Source: Paenibacillus prosopidis | Lineage (GTDB): Bacteria; Bacillota; Bacilli; Paenibacillales; Paenibacillaceae | Assembly: GCF_003337375.1 (NCBI RefSeq) | Contig: NZ_QPJD01000007.1 | Span: 124,001 to 188,000, forward strand | DNA: 64,000 bases | Direction of reading: 5' to 3' | Shown here: piece by piece, positions 44,257 to 52,872 of the stretch | How positions within the stretch are numbered: position 1 is the stretch's first letter | Layout of the letters: each line of letters starts with the position of its first letter | Made by a program: the position numbers and the translations under genes | The notes under the pieces: generated by a model | The model's database searches: none | Told to the model about the DNA's origin: nothing | What the model saw: the letters and a program-made list of their open reading frames with translations, nothing else

Positions 44257-44493
44257 TTAACTCCAGCCCCAGAAAAAGCCGTCTCTCTCCCAAGCCGCCT
44301 TGCCGCGGTGCAGCTTACGGAATGCCTTCTTCACTTCTTTGTCGATCGATTGGTTGCCGTGCTCATTCACATAGATAAACGATTCGCCAAAGTGGCTCTT
44401 AATATGCTCAACTGCAGCGCTTTGATGCAAAATACCAGCGGATTTCACCTCGTTCAGCATCCATTCTGCAACATCATCAGCGGTATAGGCCAT
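44257..44493 (-). CDS. DUF6953-like small protein
   Basis: A 78-residue cytosolic protein starting MAYTADDVAEWMLNEV and ending in KAAWERDGFFWGWS. From memory this matches the small family DUF6953. GGGAG stands eight bases before the ATG at 44493. Function unknown. Confidence 0.65.
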   Translation of the reverse strand: MAYTADDVAEWMLNEVKSAGILHQSAAVEHIKSHFGESFIYVNEHGNQSIDKEVKKAFRKLHRGKAAWERDGFFWGWS

Positions 44494-44688
44494 TTTTTTC
44501 ACTCCCTGTTCCGTTTCATTTACAAGTGTATTCTGAATTACATTTTGGGCAATTAGGCATCTCCATCATTATTTCATTTCCTCCATCAGGTATGTTCATT
44601 CAAATTTATAAGAAGTATTTTCAAATTCCTTATATACTGTCATAGTCTTCTCCTATTGACAACCCTTTCTCAAAAACCTGCCCTCACA

Positions 44689-44747
44689 TTGACAGCATAT
44701 TTCCATTCCACTATATTATATTTATTGCAATTTAATTTAGCTAAATT
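44689..44747 (+). promoter_or_regulatory. Promoter of ohrR with downstream palindrome
   Basis: TTGACA (44689-44694), 17-base spacer, TATATT (44712-44717). A 14-bp palindrome AATTTAGCTAAATT at 44734-44747 lies just downstream of the expected start point and may be an autoregulatory operator. Confidence 0.6.
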
Positions 44748-44805
44748 TAGTGGCATTGAAGATTTAACACACTAAATAAAACCCCTTCCTATGGAGGCCA
44801 ATAAC

Positions 44806-45255
44806 ATGGATAACAACGAAACGTTAAAACTAGATAATCAAATCTGCTTTGCCTTTTATGCATGCTCCCGCGAAATAACGAAGCTTTACCGTCCAATTCT
44901 TGAAGAATTAGACCTGACGTATACACAGTATGTCACAATGCTCGCCTTGTGGGAGCAGGACCATGTGACGGTCACAGCGCTAGGCAATAAGCTTTATCTG
45001 GATTCCGGCACCTTAACCCCCCTGCTTAAAAAGCTGGAAGCAGCCGGGCTCATTACGCGTACGCGCGACCGAAACGATGAACGCAGCGTACTCGTTGAGC
45101 TTACCAAGCAAGGAAAAGCATTGAAGGAGAAGGCCGTCGGCATTCCCGCTCAATTAGCCTGCAAGCTCGACGCTAAGCCGGAAGAAGCAGCGTTGCTGCT
45201 TGATCAAATGCATGATTTTCTACGCAAAATCCAACAAAGCGGCGCTAAAGGCTAG
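44806..45255 (+). CDS. ohrR: OhrR-type organic hydroperoxide sensor (MarR family)
   Basis: A 149-residue MarR regulator. The N-terminal LDNQICFAFYACSREITKLY carries the peroxidatic Cys14, which corresponds to Cys15 of Bacillus OhrR. The tyrosines that hydrogen-bond it (FYACSR, LDLTYTQY) and the winged helix with TRTRDRNDERSVLVELT are present. The ATG at 44806 has GGAGG eight bases upstream. Unusually, the next gene is a glutathione peroxidase, not ohr; each gene has its own promoter and terminator. Confidence 0.9.
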   Translation: MDNNETLKLDNQICFAFYACSREITKLYRPILEELDLTYTQYVTMLALWEQDHVTVTALGNKLYLDSGTLTPLLKKLEAAGLITRTRDRNDERSVLVELTKQGKALKEKAVGIPAQLACKLDAKPEEAALLLDQMHDFLRKIQQSGAKG

Positions 45256-45263
45256 TTAAAAAA

Positions 45264-45300
45264 CCCCCTACTGCACCCTAGGAGCAGTAGGGGATTTTTA
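45264..45300 (+). terminator. Terminator of ohrR
   Basis: CCCCTACTGC-N9-GCAGTAGGGG followed by ATTTTTA. Confidence 0.9.
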
Positions 45301-45328
45301 TGATTCAGACCATCTATCCCGCGCTACA

Positions 45329-45366
45329 TTGACATCATCATATATATTATGTAAAATTAAATTTTA
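45329..45366 (+). promoter_or_regulatory. Promoter of the glutathione peroxidase gene with OhrR-like operator
   Basis: TTGACA (45329-45334), 17 bases, TAAAAT (45352-45357). The palindrome TAAAATTAAATTTTA (45352-45366) overlaps the -10 and matches the TACAATTAAATTGTA type of OhrR site known from Bacillus at 13 of 15 positions. Confidence 0.6.
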
Positions 45367-45400
45367 TAAAATATAAACTTCTTGCCAGGAGGATTTTCAT

Positions 45401-45895
45401 ATGTCACTTTACAATATTGAAGTAAAAACGATCAGAGGAGAAACACAAACGCTTGCGCCCTATAAAGGGCAAGTTATGCTTATCGTGAACACGGCTACCA
45501 AATGCGGCTTTGCTCCGCAATTCAAAGGGCTGCAGAAGCTGCATGATACTTACAAGGGTCAAGGCTTTTCCGTTTTAGGATTCCCTTCGGGACAATTTGC
45601 CAATCAGGAGCCAGGCAGTGATAACGAAGTTGCAGAGGCGTGCGAAATCAATTTTGGAGTCAATTTCCCCCTCTTTGCTAAAATTGATGTGAACGGCAGC
45701 AATGCGCATCCGCTTTTCCAATACTTGACGTCTGAAGCCCGTGGTTTTCTCGGATCCAAGTCCATCAAATGGAACTTCACTAAATTCCTGATTGACCGGA
45801 ACGGTAAAGTGCTAAAGCGCTTCGGTTCAACCGACACACCCGAGCAAATTGAAAGCCACATTCAAAAGCTGCTTAGTGTGCCAACGCACGTTTAA
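45401..45895 (+). CDS. Glutathione peroxidase-family thiol peroxidase
   Basis: A 164-residue cytosolic thiol peroxidase (BsaA type). Catalytic tetrad residues are Cys35 (NTATKCGFAPQ), Gln in GFPSGQF and Trp/Asn in KWNFTKF. Such enzymes in Firmicutes normally use thioredoxin or bacillithiol partners. AGGAGG precedes the ATG. The neighbouring ohrR and the operator-like palindrome suggest induction by organic hydroperoxides. Confidence 0.93.
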   Translation: MSLYNIEVKTIRGETQTLAPYKGQVMLIVNTATKCGFAPQFKGLQKLHDTYKGQGFSVLGFPSGQFANQEPGSDNEVAEACEINFGVNFPLFAKIDVNGSNAHPLFQYLTSEARGFLGSKSIKWNFTKFLIDRNGKVLKRFGSTDTPEQIESHIQKLLSVPTHV

Positions 45896-45935
45896 TGTTG
45901 TTTTCAATTCAATGCTGTATTTCTGGTACAAAAAC

Positions 45936-45967
45936 AAAAGCCTTTGGAGCTCATTCCAAAGGCTTTT
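45936..45967 (+). terminator. Terminator of the glutathione peroxidase gene
   Basis: AAAAGCCTTTGGA-N6-TCCAAAGGCTTTT, a 13-bp stem with built-in T-tract; symmetrical, so also usable by the convergent gene. Confidence 0.85.
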
Positions 45968-45992
45968 ATTGATGAAAGTCCCTGCTAAACTC

Positions 45993-46358
45993 CTATAGAA
46001 CTATTGGGAAAAACCCATCTTTTATATACTGTCCAAAGGGGATATGACCTTCTGCCTTTTGATCGCCAACAAGCGAAACTCCGGCCCCTTTAACCTCTTC
46101 TTCCACTTCAAAAAAATTCGAGCAAGCTTGGCACCCGCCTTTGATAATCCCCTTTTTCATCACTTGTTTATAAAGTGCATTCATCGGATGATCCGCCTTG
46201 CTGAATTGACCAGGCCATTGTGTACCTAATCCATCAAAGAGAATTTCCACCTCAAATCCTTCTTCATACAGTTCTTGCCCATATAGTAATCCATGAATTG
46301 CTTTGCCCACATCCTGTTGATTCGCTTGAATAATGATGACATACTTGTTTGCTGTCAA
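45993..46358 (-). CDS. DsrE-like family protein
   Basis: A 121-residue protein with the DsrE/F fold: beta strand KYVIIIQANQQD, then a helix-rich section, and a Cys-containing loop GGCQACS near residue 80. Proteins of this type take part in sulfur relay or remain uncharacterised. I chose the TTG at 46358 because GGAGG lies seven bases upstream; the in-frame ATG eight codons before it would place that site inside the gene. Confidence 0.7.
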   Translation of the reverse strand: MTANKYVIIIQANQQDVGKAIHGLLYGQELYEEGFEVEILFDGLGTQWPGQFSKADHPMNALYKQVMKKGIIKGGCQACSNFFEVEEEVKGAGVSLVGDQKAEGHIPFGQYIKDGFFPIVL

Positions 46359-46430
46359 TTTTGTTCCTCCTCTGAAAATCATGTATTGTAATGGATTTAT
46401 ACTTTATGACTGACCTGGGTGAAAACACCC

Positions 46431-47357
46431 TCACCTCCCCTTAAGATTCACCAGTGATGGGTTCGCAGGAGAGAACTCCATAAACTCCCATGATAATGCA
46501 GTGCTGTTTTCGGTGATAAGTGCTTCGTCCAGCTCGAAACGTATGATTCGCTCCGCCGAAGGATACAGATTGATCTGTTCTTCGTCCCAAATAATTGTAG
46601 ACCGTCCTGTAAGCTGAAACGAATGTCCGAAATTAAAATCAATAAATAAGAGCCCGGTATGAGGATTACTGTAGATGTTCCCCAGTGTATTGAACATCGA
46701 GTTCCCAAAATAATCAGGGAAAATAAGTGTTCGATCATCAACGATATGCACAAAACCTGGTGACCCTCCTCGGTGCGAAGCGTCAACTTTTCCCTCTAAG
46801 CTGCTGCTTGCAATGAAGAACGTGTCCGCCGTGCTAATCCACTCCCGCGCCCTGGCGCTGAGGTGGTTCATTCGAATTATAGTTCGGGTCTTTCTATGGC
46901 TAACTGCGGTTGGGAGAATGACTCGTTTCTGAATGTATTTGGGGCAGTTCCCATAGACCTGCTCAGCCAAGACCTTTAGCCTTTGGTTACCATCGATGTA
47001 TCCTGTTCCGTTCAAGCGCAATCGGATCCGCTTCGATAAATCAATAACTAACAGACCTACATCCCGATTCATACTAAGGTTGTTAGCAAGTGGATCACCC
47101 TCAACCGGAAGAGTCTCTAGGTGTAAAGTAACCTCATCCTCAACGGTGATGAAGCCCGGAGCTCCTGTCAGAAACGAGCACCACGTTCTTTTCTGTTCAT
47201 CTTGCGAGGCTACGACAGCTAAAGTCTGGCTAGTTAGAAAAGGAACAGCTCCTTTCGGTATGCTATTTCGAATAGAGCGGCCGTTTTGCTCCGCCACGAT
47301 GGAAACCCCGGCCAATTGCTGAACAGTTAATTCCCCAGTATGATACGGATCGGTCAT
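46431..47357 (-). CDS. Pyridoxamine 5'-phosphate oxidase-fold flavoprotein
   Basis: A 308-residue protein with two split-barrel regions. The C-terminal one has DTFFIASSSLEGKVDASHRGG and FPDYFGNSMFNTLGNIYSNP, typical of the PNPOx-like flavin family; the N-terminal half is more degenerate. Substrate unknown. The ATG at 47357 follows GAGGTG. The DsrE-like gene lies 72 bases downstream on the same strand and may be cotranscribed. Confidence 0.78.
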   Translation of the reverse strand: MTDPYHTGELTVQQLAGVSIVAEQNGRSIRNSIPKGAVPFLTSQTLAVVASQDEQKRTWCSFLTGAPGFITVEDEVTLHLETLPVEGDPLANNLSMNRDVGLLVIDLSKRIRLRLNGTGYIDGNQRLKVLAEQVYGNCPKYIQKRVILPTAVSHRKTRTIIRMNHLSARAREWISTADTFFIASSSLEGKVDASHRGGSPGFVHIVDDRTLIFPDYFGNSMFNTLGNIYSNPHTGLLFIDFNFGHSFQLTGRSTIIWDEEQINLYPSAERIIRFELDEALITENSTALSWEFMEFSPANPSLVNLKGR

Positions 47358-47449
47358 ATTAACACCTCGCATTTTATTAACCACCTATATCTTATTAAGG
47401 GTATTATATATGAAAGCATTTAACCTGTAAACATTGATTTTAGGGATTA

Positions 47450-47487
47450 AAAAAACGAGCTTTAGAATTAGATTCTAAAACTCGTGC
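47450..47487 (-). terminator. Terminator of the CGNR gene
   Basis: On the minus strand ACGAGTTTTAGAAT-CTA-ATTCTAAAGCTCGT followed by TTTTTT. Confidence 0.85.
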
Positions 47488-47501
47488 TTTATTTTTTTTC
47501 G

Positions 47502-48125
47502 TTATTTATTTAATTGATTCTGCTGCCGCTCTAAATAAGCTGCTACCTTCATGCGGTTTCCGCAAGTTTTTGGACTACACCAACGTCGTGTGTTATTTTT
47601 GCTGTTGTCATAAAAATAAAGCACACACGCTGGATTCTCACATTTTTTAACCAAGGCTAGGTCATGGGTGACAAAAAAATCGATTGCCGCTTCTGCAACG
47701 GGAACAAGAAGGTCTAGAGGCTTTTGAAACATAACATGTTTTTTTTCCCTGATAAAGCCATCATCGCTCTGAACAAGCTCTGAGATAACCGCATGCTGTT
47801 TAACTAATTGGTTAATGAATTGAATACTGGCGTCTGGGGCTTTTTCACCTATCTTTCTCTTTTCGATGATGGTTAGCAGATAACTCCGCAGCTCAGCCGC
47901 AGATTCCAGCACTTTGACACCTTGGACCGTATCTCCCCATTTTTGTTCGTACAACTTCACTTCTTCTAACGTTATAAAGCTGACTTGCCTTAGCCAATCT
48001 AGCAGATCGGCGAAAGTGTTAAGCAGGTCTAATGGTTGGCCTTTCACTGCGATCTTCGTATTCACAAAATCCAAAACAGGGTGATTACCAATAAAATAAA
48101 AGCCAGGTATGATTTTCTTAGGCAT
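47502..48125 (-). CDS. CGNR zinc-finger (ABATE-type) putative regulator
   Basis: A 207-residue protein. The N-terminal ABATE-like domain holds NHPVLDFVNT and a helical body; the C-terminal treble-clef zinc finger has CENPACVLYFYDNSKN followed by RRWCSPKTCGNR (four Cys, CGNR motif). This family is predicted to bind nucleic acid and regulate stress genes. The AGGAG upstream is about 13 bases away, longer than ideal. Downstream on the same strand, after a terminator, lies the flavin-fold gene, a possible target. Confidence 0.82.
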   Translation of the reverse strand: MPKKIIPGFYFIGNHPVLDFVNTKIAVKGQPLDLLNTFADLLDWLRQVSFITLEEVKLYEQKWGDTVQGVKVLESAAELRSYLLTIIEKRKIGEKAPDASIQFINQLVKQHAVISELVQSDDGFIREKKHVMFQKPLDLLVPVAEAAIDFFVTHDLALVKKCENPACVLYFYDNSKNNTRRWCSPKTCGNRMKVAAYLERQQNQLNK

Positions 48126-48258
48126 CTATTTGTCGCGTCTCCTCGGGAATTCCATAATTGCTTAATATCAACCCATTATATAGGCATACCCTTTGATATT
48201 CCAATCGGGGTTATCTCAAGGAAAGCCGAATAAAAAGCGGCAGCTTTGATCAATACAC

Positions 48259-50073
48259 CTAGTTATCGGTCAACAAGCCTTCCGTACGCGCCTTCTCCAC
48301 CGCGTCCTCGCGATTGCTGACGCCCAGCTTGCCGTAAATCGTAGAAATGTAATTGCGCACCGTTCCTTCGGACAAGAACAGCTTTGCCGCCAACGTCTTA
48401 TAACGCATCCCCGAATCCAGATACTGCAATATCTCCATCTCGCGTTTCGTTAATCCGTAAAGAAATCGATCCACAGCGGTGGGCTCGGCGACCTCGGAAA
48501 CTCGATCGAACCTCTCGAGCATTTTGGCCGTGATCTCCCGATTAATCGCGGTTCCCCCCGAATGGACGAGGCGTACTGTCTCAATGAGCTCCTGCAATTG
48601 CGCCGACTTCAGGCAGTACCCGTCAGCGCCGTTCTTTAAAGCGGTTAGGGCCTGATCCAAATCATCGAAAGTGGACATCATCAACACCTTGATTCCCGGA
48701 TAAGCTTGCTTGATTGTCTGTAAAGCGGAAATTCCGTCCATGACCGGCATTTGCATGTCCATGAGAACCAGATCCGGATTCGTTTGTTCGCAGACCCTAA
48801 TAGCCTCAAGACCGTTCCCGGCGGTAGACGCTACATGGATCCCGTCCTCGTTCTCCAACAAGGCCTTTAGTCCTTCCAGTACGATCGGCTGGTCGTCCAC
48901 TATGACGACATGAATGACTTGCTTGGTTTCCGGCGATTGATACGGCAGGGAGCAAGTCACGATCGTTCCGTTCTGAGAATCGGACTGGACCTGTAGGCTT
49001 CCGTTCAAGGCCTCGAGCCTCTCCCGCATACCCGTTATGCCGAATCCGGGCTGCAAAGCTTCAAGTCCCGTTCCGTTATCCCGGATCTGCAGCACAATGC
49101 GATCCTTCTCGAAGCGAAGGATTACGGTGATACGATCCGCCTGGCCGTGCCGAACCGAATTGGTCAGCGTCTCTTGCAAACAGCGCATGAACGTGAACCG
49201 GCCTGGCCGATGTACAGGAATAGGATCCCCCGACTGTTCCAGCTCAATCTTCACGCCGGTCTGCTGCGCAAAGGCCCTAGCGATATCATCCAGCAGCACC
49301 GGAAGCGGCAAGTCCGTTTGTTCCGTTTGAATTTCGTGAATATTCCTGCGAATGTCCTCGAAGCCCGCCCTCGTCAGGGACAGGAGCGTTTCAATCTTAC
49401 TCTTCTCCGTGCCGGGAGCCATCGACGCGCGAATCGACTCCATACCCATGATCATGGTCGTGAGCATGTGTCCGATCGTATCGTGCATTTCGCGCGAAAG
49501 CCGGTTGCGCTCCTCAAGAAGCGTTATTTTCTCAATCTGCTTTATATTTTGCTCCAACATTCTGTTCTGCTCTTCGATGATTTTGCTTTGCTTAGTCGAA
49601 GTAATAAGTAAACGAAAGGCATAGCCCAATCCGTAAGCAACGCAATAATTGAAAATAATCCCGAACACGACGGTATCCCAAGAGTAATAGTTCATATGCC
49701 AACCGAGCCATGCCGGAAAAGCGAGGGCTGTCAAAGGAGCCAGCCATATGAACGCATAACCGGGGCTATTGTAACCGATCATGAACGAAATCGGAAGGAG
49801 ATACAAATGGGTGTCCGGGTGCGATTTATTCAGCAGGAACAGGATCACTCCGGGAAGCAACAGCTCGCACGCAACATACAGATGTTGATTGATCCGCATC
49901 ACCAGATACGGAACGGATATGACAATGAAAGCAATAACCATCTTAATCCAGAACGGAAAGTTCCACTGCCCCTCCACTTCCCATAATAGCCCAATGATAG
50001 AAATGCACCAGCAAATCCTGAGCGCAATCATGAACCAATCGTACCATTCCCATCGTGTTATCAGACCGCGCAT
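48259..50073 (-). CDS. Fused membrane histidine kinase and NarL/LuxR response regulator
   Basis: One 604-residue protein holding a complete two-component system. Five to six membrane helices (about 12-155) are followed by a coiled linker, HisKA_3 with His197 (RLSREMHDTIGHML), HATPase_c (DNGTGL, GFGITGMRERLE), a receiver domain (VIVDDQPIVLEG, Asp439 in VLMDMQMP, Lys in YCLKSAQ) and a C-terminal LuxR helix-turn-helix (LTKREMEILQYL, LSEGTVRNYIS). In Firmicutes the two halves are normally separate, overlapping genes. Near the junction (about residue 383-388) there is no stop, and no ATG, GTG or TTG that would restart the regulator at its usual N-terminus. GGAGG precedes the ATG. It is divergent from the carbonic anhydrase. 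Confidence 0.9.
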   Translation of the reverse strand: MRGLITRWEWYDWFMIALRICWCISIIGLLWEVEGQWNFPFWIKMVIAFIVISVPYLVMRINQHLYVACELLLPGVILFLLNKSHPDTHLYLLPISFMIGYNSPGYAFIWLAPLTALAFPAWLGWHMNYYSWDTVVFGIIFNYCVAYGLGYAFRLLITSTKQSKIIEEQNRMLEQNIKQIEKITLLEERNRLSREMHDTIGHMLTTMIMGMESIRASMAPGTEKSKIETLLSLTRAGFEDIRRNIHEIQTEQTDLPLPVLLDDIARAFAQQTGVKIELEQSGDPIPVHRPGRFTFMRCLQETLTNSVRHGQADRITVILRFEKDRIVLQIRDNGTGLEALQPGFGITGMRERLEALNGSLQVQSDSQNGTIVTCSLPYQSPETKQVIHVVIVDDQPIVLEGLKALLENEDGIHVASTAGNGLEAIRVCEQTNPDLVLMDMQMPVMDGISALQTIKQAYPGIKVLMMSTFDDLDQALTALKNGADGYCLKSAQLQELIETVRLVHSGGTAINREITAKMLERFDRVSEVAEPTAVDRFLYGLTKREMEILQYLDSGMRYKTLAAKLFLSEGTVRNYISTIYGKLGVSNREDAVEKARTEGLLTDN

Positions 50074-50261
50074 GACGTTACCTCCAAGTTACTTCGTTAC
50101 ATTCGATTATATAACGTTGTCACGTTGTCAGTAAAATCATATGACAATCTATCATAGGGAAAGAGTGACGTTTTATAACTGGACGATATGATTCTCGTTT
50201 AAATACTATGGTTGTGGAATCTTCCAAGATGAACTTAACCGAAGAAACGAGGAGAATGTCA

Positions 50262-51068
50262 ATGAACAGAAACACAGTAATTCGTGGAATGATGGCTGTT
50301 GCACTTACTCTGCAGCTGGCGGCGTGCGCTGCTCAGAATAGCGCAATACCCGGCGCCGGCACCGGTGCAACTGCAACGAAGCCCGCCCACTGGTCCTACT
50401 CGGGCGAGACGGGCCCTGCCAAATGGTCGGCCCTGGATAAGCAATATGCCGCATGCGCGAATGGAACCGAGCAGTCCCCTATCGATATTGAGCTTTCTCA
50501 ATTAAAAGTGGACAAAGAGTTAGGCAAATTCGAGACCAATTATAAACCGACCGCCTTCACTCTGATGAACAACGGGCATACCATTCAAGCGAATGACGCA
50601 TCCGGCAGCAATACCATTACCATTGAAGGCAAAGATTATACGCTCGTTCAACTGCATTTCCATAAACCTAGCGAAAACCAGATCAACGGTAAAACTTTCG
50701 ATATGGAGATGCATCTTGTACACAAGAATAGTGAAGGCAAACTTGCCGTGCTCGGCGTTCTAATCAAGTCAGGCAGTGAAAACAAACAACTGGCGGAAAT
50801 GTTCTCGAAGCTTCCGAAGGAAGAGACCAAGGAAGATCTCAAGCTGAATCAAGTCATTGATTTGAACGCGCTGCTGCCACAAGATAAGAAAGCATTCCGA
50901 TACAAAGGCTCGTTGACGACGCCTCCTTGCTCGGAAGGGGTGGACTGGACCGTGCTGGAGGAACCGATTGAACTATCCGAGAAGCAGATCCAGGCGTTCG
51001 GCGCTATTTTCTCCGACAATCATCGCCCTGTCCAGCCGCTCAACGGCAGAACGGTTGCTACCCAATAA
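50262..51068 (+). CDS. Alpha-class carbonic anhydrase, lipoprotein
   Basis: Interconverts CO2 and bicarbonate. A 268-residue protein with a signal sequence and lipobox (LAAC, Cys22), so it should sit on the outer face of the membrane. Mature features: HWSYSGETGPAKW, EQSPIDI, the zinc histidines in LVQLHFHKPSE and FDMEMHLVHK, and LTTPPCSEGVDW. All core residues of the class are present. The ATG at 50262 follows AGGAG at seven bases. The fused kinase-regulator gene is divergent, 188 bases away, and may control it. Confidence 0.95.
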   Translation: MNRNTVIRGMMAVALTLQLAACAAQNSAIPGAGTGATATKPAHWSYSGETGPAKWSALDKQYAACANGTEQSPIDIELSQLKVDKELGKFETNYKPTAFTLMNNGHTIQANDASGSNTITIEGKDYTLVQLHFHKPSENQINGKTFDMEMHLVHKNSEGKLAVLGVLIKSGSENKQLAEMFSKLPKEETKEDLKLNQVIDLNALLPQDKKAFRYKGSLTTPPCSEGVDWTVLEEPIELSEKQIQAFGAIFSDNHRPVQPLNGRTVATQ

Positions 51069-51071
51069 TGC

Positions 51072-51106
51072 CTGCGACCGCTGCGGTATCGCCGTCTGCG
51101 GTCGCC
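51072..51106 (+). terminator. Terminator-like hairpin after the carbonic anhydrase gene
   Basis: GCGACCGC-N16-GCGGTCGC followed by CCTTCTT; weak T-tract. Confidence 0.55.
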
Positions 51107-51153
51107 CTTCTTCACCATAAGTGCTAGCAAAAGCAGCCCATAATGGTTTATGT

Positions 51154-52458
51154 TCAGATGGATGACAGCCATTTGTCCGCTATTAAATAGATCGCTTCAT
51201 CCATAGACACTTCTATCTCCGTTCTTTCTTCCATATCCTTCAGACGTACCTTTCCAGCCTTCCATTCACTTTCCCCCAGCAGCAGCACGTACCGAATTCC
51301 GCTTGACGATACGGACGCGAGTATATTTTTCAGCTTCCGCCCGCTGGTATCCAATCTTGCCCGCACTCCATTTGCGCGAAGCGCAGCCGCTGTCTGCAGC
51401 ACCTCCACCGCCGTAACCCCAACGGGCACAATGACAACAGAAGCAGCTGTTTTCTCTATGCAACGGTTTTCGAGCAATGCCATAATCGACTCCATCCCGA
51501 ACGATAATCCGACTGCAGGAAATGCGCTGTCCTCCGTGCCGACCAGTTGTCCAATGATCGCATCGTACCGTCCACCTCCGCCCAAGCTCGAAGATAAGCC
51601 GCCCGCTGCATCAAAAATTTCATACACGGTTCCTGTATAGAACGAGAGCCCGCGTGATAGAAAGGGGTCAAACACGCAGACCTGTTCGAGTCCAAGGGTT
51701 CGAATCATCTCCTGCAATGCGTATGCCTCCAAGGCACCCCTCCTTTCCCTAATACCATATTTGTCCGCAGCCTCCTCCAAAGACGGATTTCCCCCTTCCA
51801 CCCACTCTAAAATGGCATCTGTCACACCAGCGTCCAATCCTTTATCAGCAAGCTCTTTCTTGACGCCGTTTAATCCGATTTTCGCAAGCTTATCAAGCGT
51901 CAGCATAACCGATAGCGCATCCTTATCAGGAACACCTACAGCTGCAAGCACTTCACCCAAAAAACGTCGATTATTCCACCTCAACACTATAGGTATGTCC
52001 AGCTTCCGAAATACATCAACCGCCAACTGCATTAACTCAGCTTCCGCCTCTGGTCCCTTTATACCGGCAACGTCAACATCGCATTGCAAAAATTCACGCA
52101 TTCTCCCCCGTTTTACGGGCCCATCACGAAACACCTTTCCGATCTCGTATCGTTTGAACGGAAATTCAAGGCTCGGATTTAGCGCAATAACCTTTGCAAA
52201 AGGAATGGTCAAATCATAGCGGAGTCCTAATTGGCGTCCACCCTGGTCATTTAACCGGTACATTTCCTTTACGATCTCTTCGCCGCCGGCATATTTTGAG
52301 GTCAGGAAATCGAGCTCGTTTACTATTGCCGTATCCACATCCTCGAAATCATATAGCTCAAACATATCCCGAAGTGCTGCTTGGACCCTCTTCCTTAGCG
52401 CCTGTTCCTTGCCAACATAATCATTGGTGCCTTTCAGATTTTGCATAATCATAATCAT
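51154..52458 (-). CDS. hisS: Histidyl-tRNA synthetase
   Basis: A 434-residue class II synthetase that charges tRNA-His. Motif 1 region (FEDVDTAIVNELDFL), motif 2 (FKRYEIGKVFRDGP..GRMREFLQCDVDV), the histidine-specific HisA block (GLSFYTGTVYEIF) and motif 3 (AVGLSFGMESI) are intact, and the C-terminal anticodon-binding domain is complete. HisZ is an alternative only if catalytic residues had been lost, which is not the case. The ATG follows GGGGAGG. A structured leader with a terminator precedes it, so expression is probably controlled by attenuation. It may be a second hisS, since the usual partner aspS is absent. Confidence 0.9.
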   Translation of the reverse strand: MIMIMQNLKGTNDYVGKEQALRKRVQAALRDMFELYDFEDVDTAIVNELDFLTSKYAGGEEIVKEMYRLNDQGGRQLGLRYDLTIPFAKVIALNPSLEFPFKRYEIGKVFRDGPVKRGRMREFLQCDVDVAGIKGPEAEAELMQLAVDVFRKLDIPIVLRWNNRRFLGEVLAAVGVPDKDALSVMLTLDKLAKIGLNGVKKELADKGLDAGVTDAILEWVEGGNPSLEEAADKYGIRERRGALEAYALQEMIRTLGLEQVCVFDPFLSRGLSFYTGTVYEIFDAAGGLSSSLGGGGRYDAIIGQLVGTEDSAFPAVGLSFGMESIMALLENRCIEKTAASVVIVPVGVTAVEVLQTAAALRANGVRARLDTSGRKLKNILASVSSSGIRYVLLLGESEWKAGKVRLKDMEERTEIEVSMDEAIYLIADKWLSSI

Positions 52459-52652
52459 CGTTCCTCCCCTTTGGCAAAATAAAAAAAACGCGCAGGACCT
52501 CTTGGTCCTGCGCGCATCGTATGCTGCAGGGAGGCCAACGCGAGAAGCGCTAGCCCACCCTGAATGTTGATCAGGTGTGCTAACGCCCGGTGAAATAATG
52601 AAGCTGATTCATTTGTATGTTGTACATCATATCGAATCCCTTCAAATGGATT
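52459..52652 (-). ncRNA. Attenuator leader of hisS
   Basis: About 194 bases from the predicted transcription start to the hisS ATG. In order on the minus strand: (1) CATTTG...CAAATG and AATGAA-N5-TTCATT stems; (2) a long stem GCGTTAGC-A-CACC-TGA / TCA-GGGTG-G-GCTAGCGC; (3) CCTGC-A-GCAT-ACG-ATGC-GC-GCAGG, which competes with (4) the terminator. A 16-codon frame MMYNIQMNQLHYFTGR with AAGGGA upstream runs through (1). AGGGTGG...CCTCCCT resembles a T-box antiterminator, but only about 90 bases precede it, too short for a normal Stem I. Confidence 0.6.
52481..52514 (-). terminator. Leader terminator upstream of hisS
   Basis: CGCGCAGGACC-AAGA-GGTCCTGCGCG followed by TTTTTTTT, an 11-bp perfect stem, ending 22 bases before the hisS ATG. 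Placed before the gene, it can only serve as an attenuator. Confidence 0.9.
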
Positions 52653-52658
52653 AAAGCG

Positions 52659-52687
52659 ATTATAGCGAATCATCGCCGGTCTTGCAA
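52659..52687 (-). promoter_or_regulatory. Promoter of the hisS transcript
   Basis: TTGCAA (52687-52682), 17-base spacer, TATAAT (52664-52659) on the minus strand. Confidence 0.75.
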
Positions 52688-52697
52688 CCGCATTTTC

Positions 52698-52872
52698 CTA
52701 AGCTTCGTCGGCAGGTATCTTCGCACCAGTCCAGCGGGATGGATCCAGCTTTGCGTTTTCAAGATCCAGCGTGCCCATATGCTCCATATAATCCGTTCCC
52801 CAATCGAGCAGCTGCTGCAAGACGGGAATAAGCTTCTTACCCATCGGAGTGAGTGAGTATTCAACCTTCGGC
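52698..52872 (-). pseudogene. HxlR-type regulator remnant (C-terminal part only)
   Basis: The minus-strand frame reads [25 protein letters not shown] and ends PADEA, the C-terminal wing and last helix of HxlR/YodB-type regulators. The first 60 or so residues with the DNA-recognition helix are missing; upstream codons of the same frame are the antisense of the NmrA gene. A deletion that fused it head-to-head with the NmrA gene explains this (junction about 52870). Confidence 0.75.

Noticed and set aside
52455..52673. 72-codon frame ending in the hisS start codon
   Set aside because: Its ATG overlaps the -10 of the predicted hisS promoter, so it would not be on the transcript; the frame reads through the leader stems and terminator.
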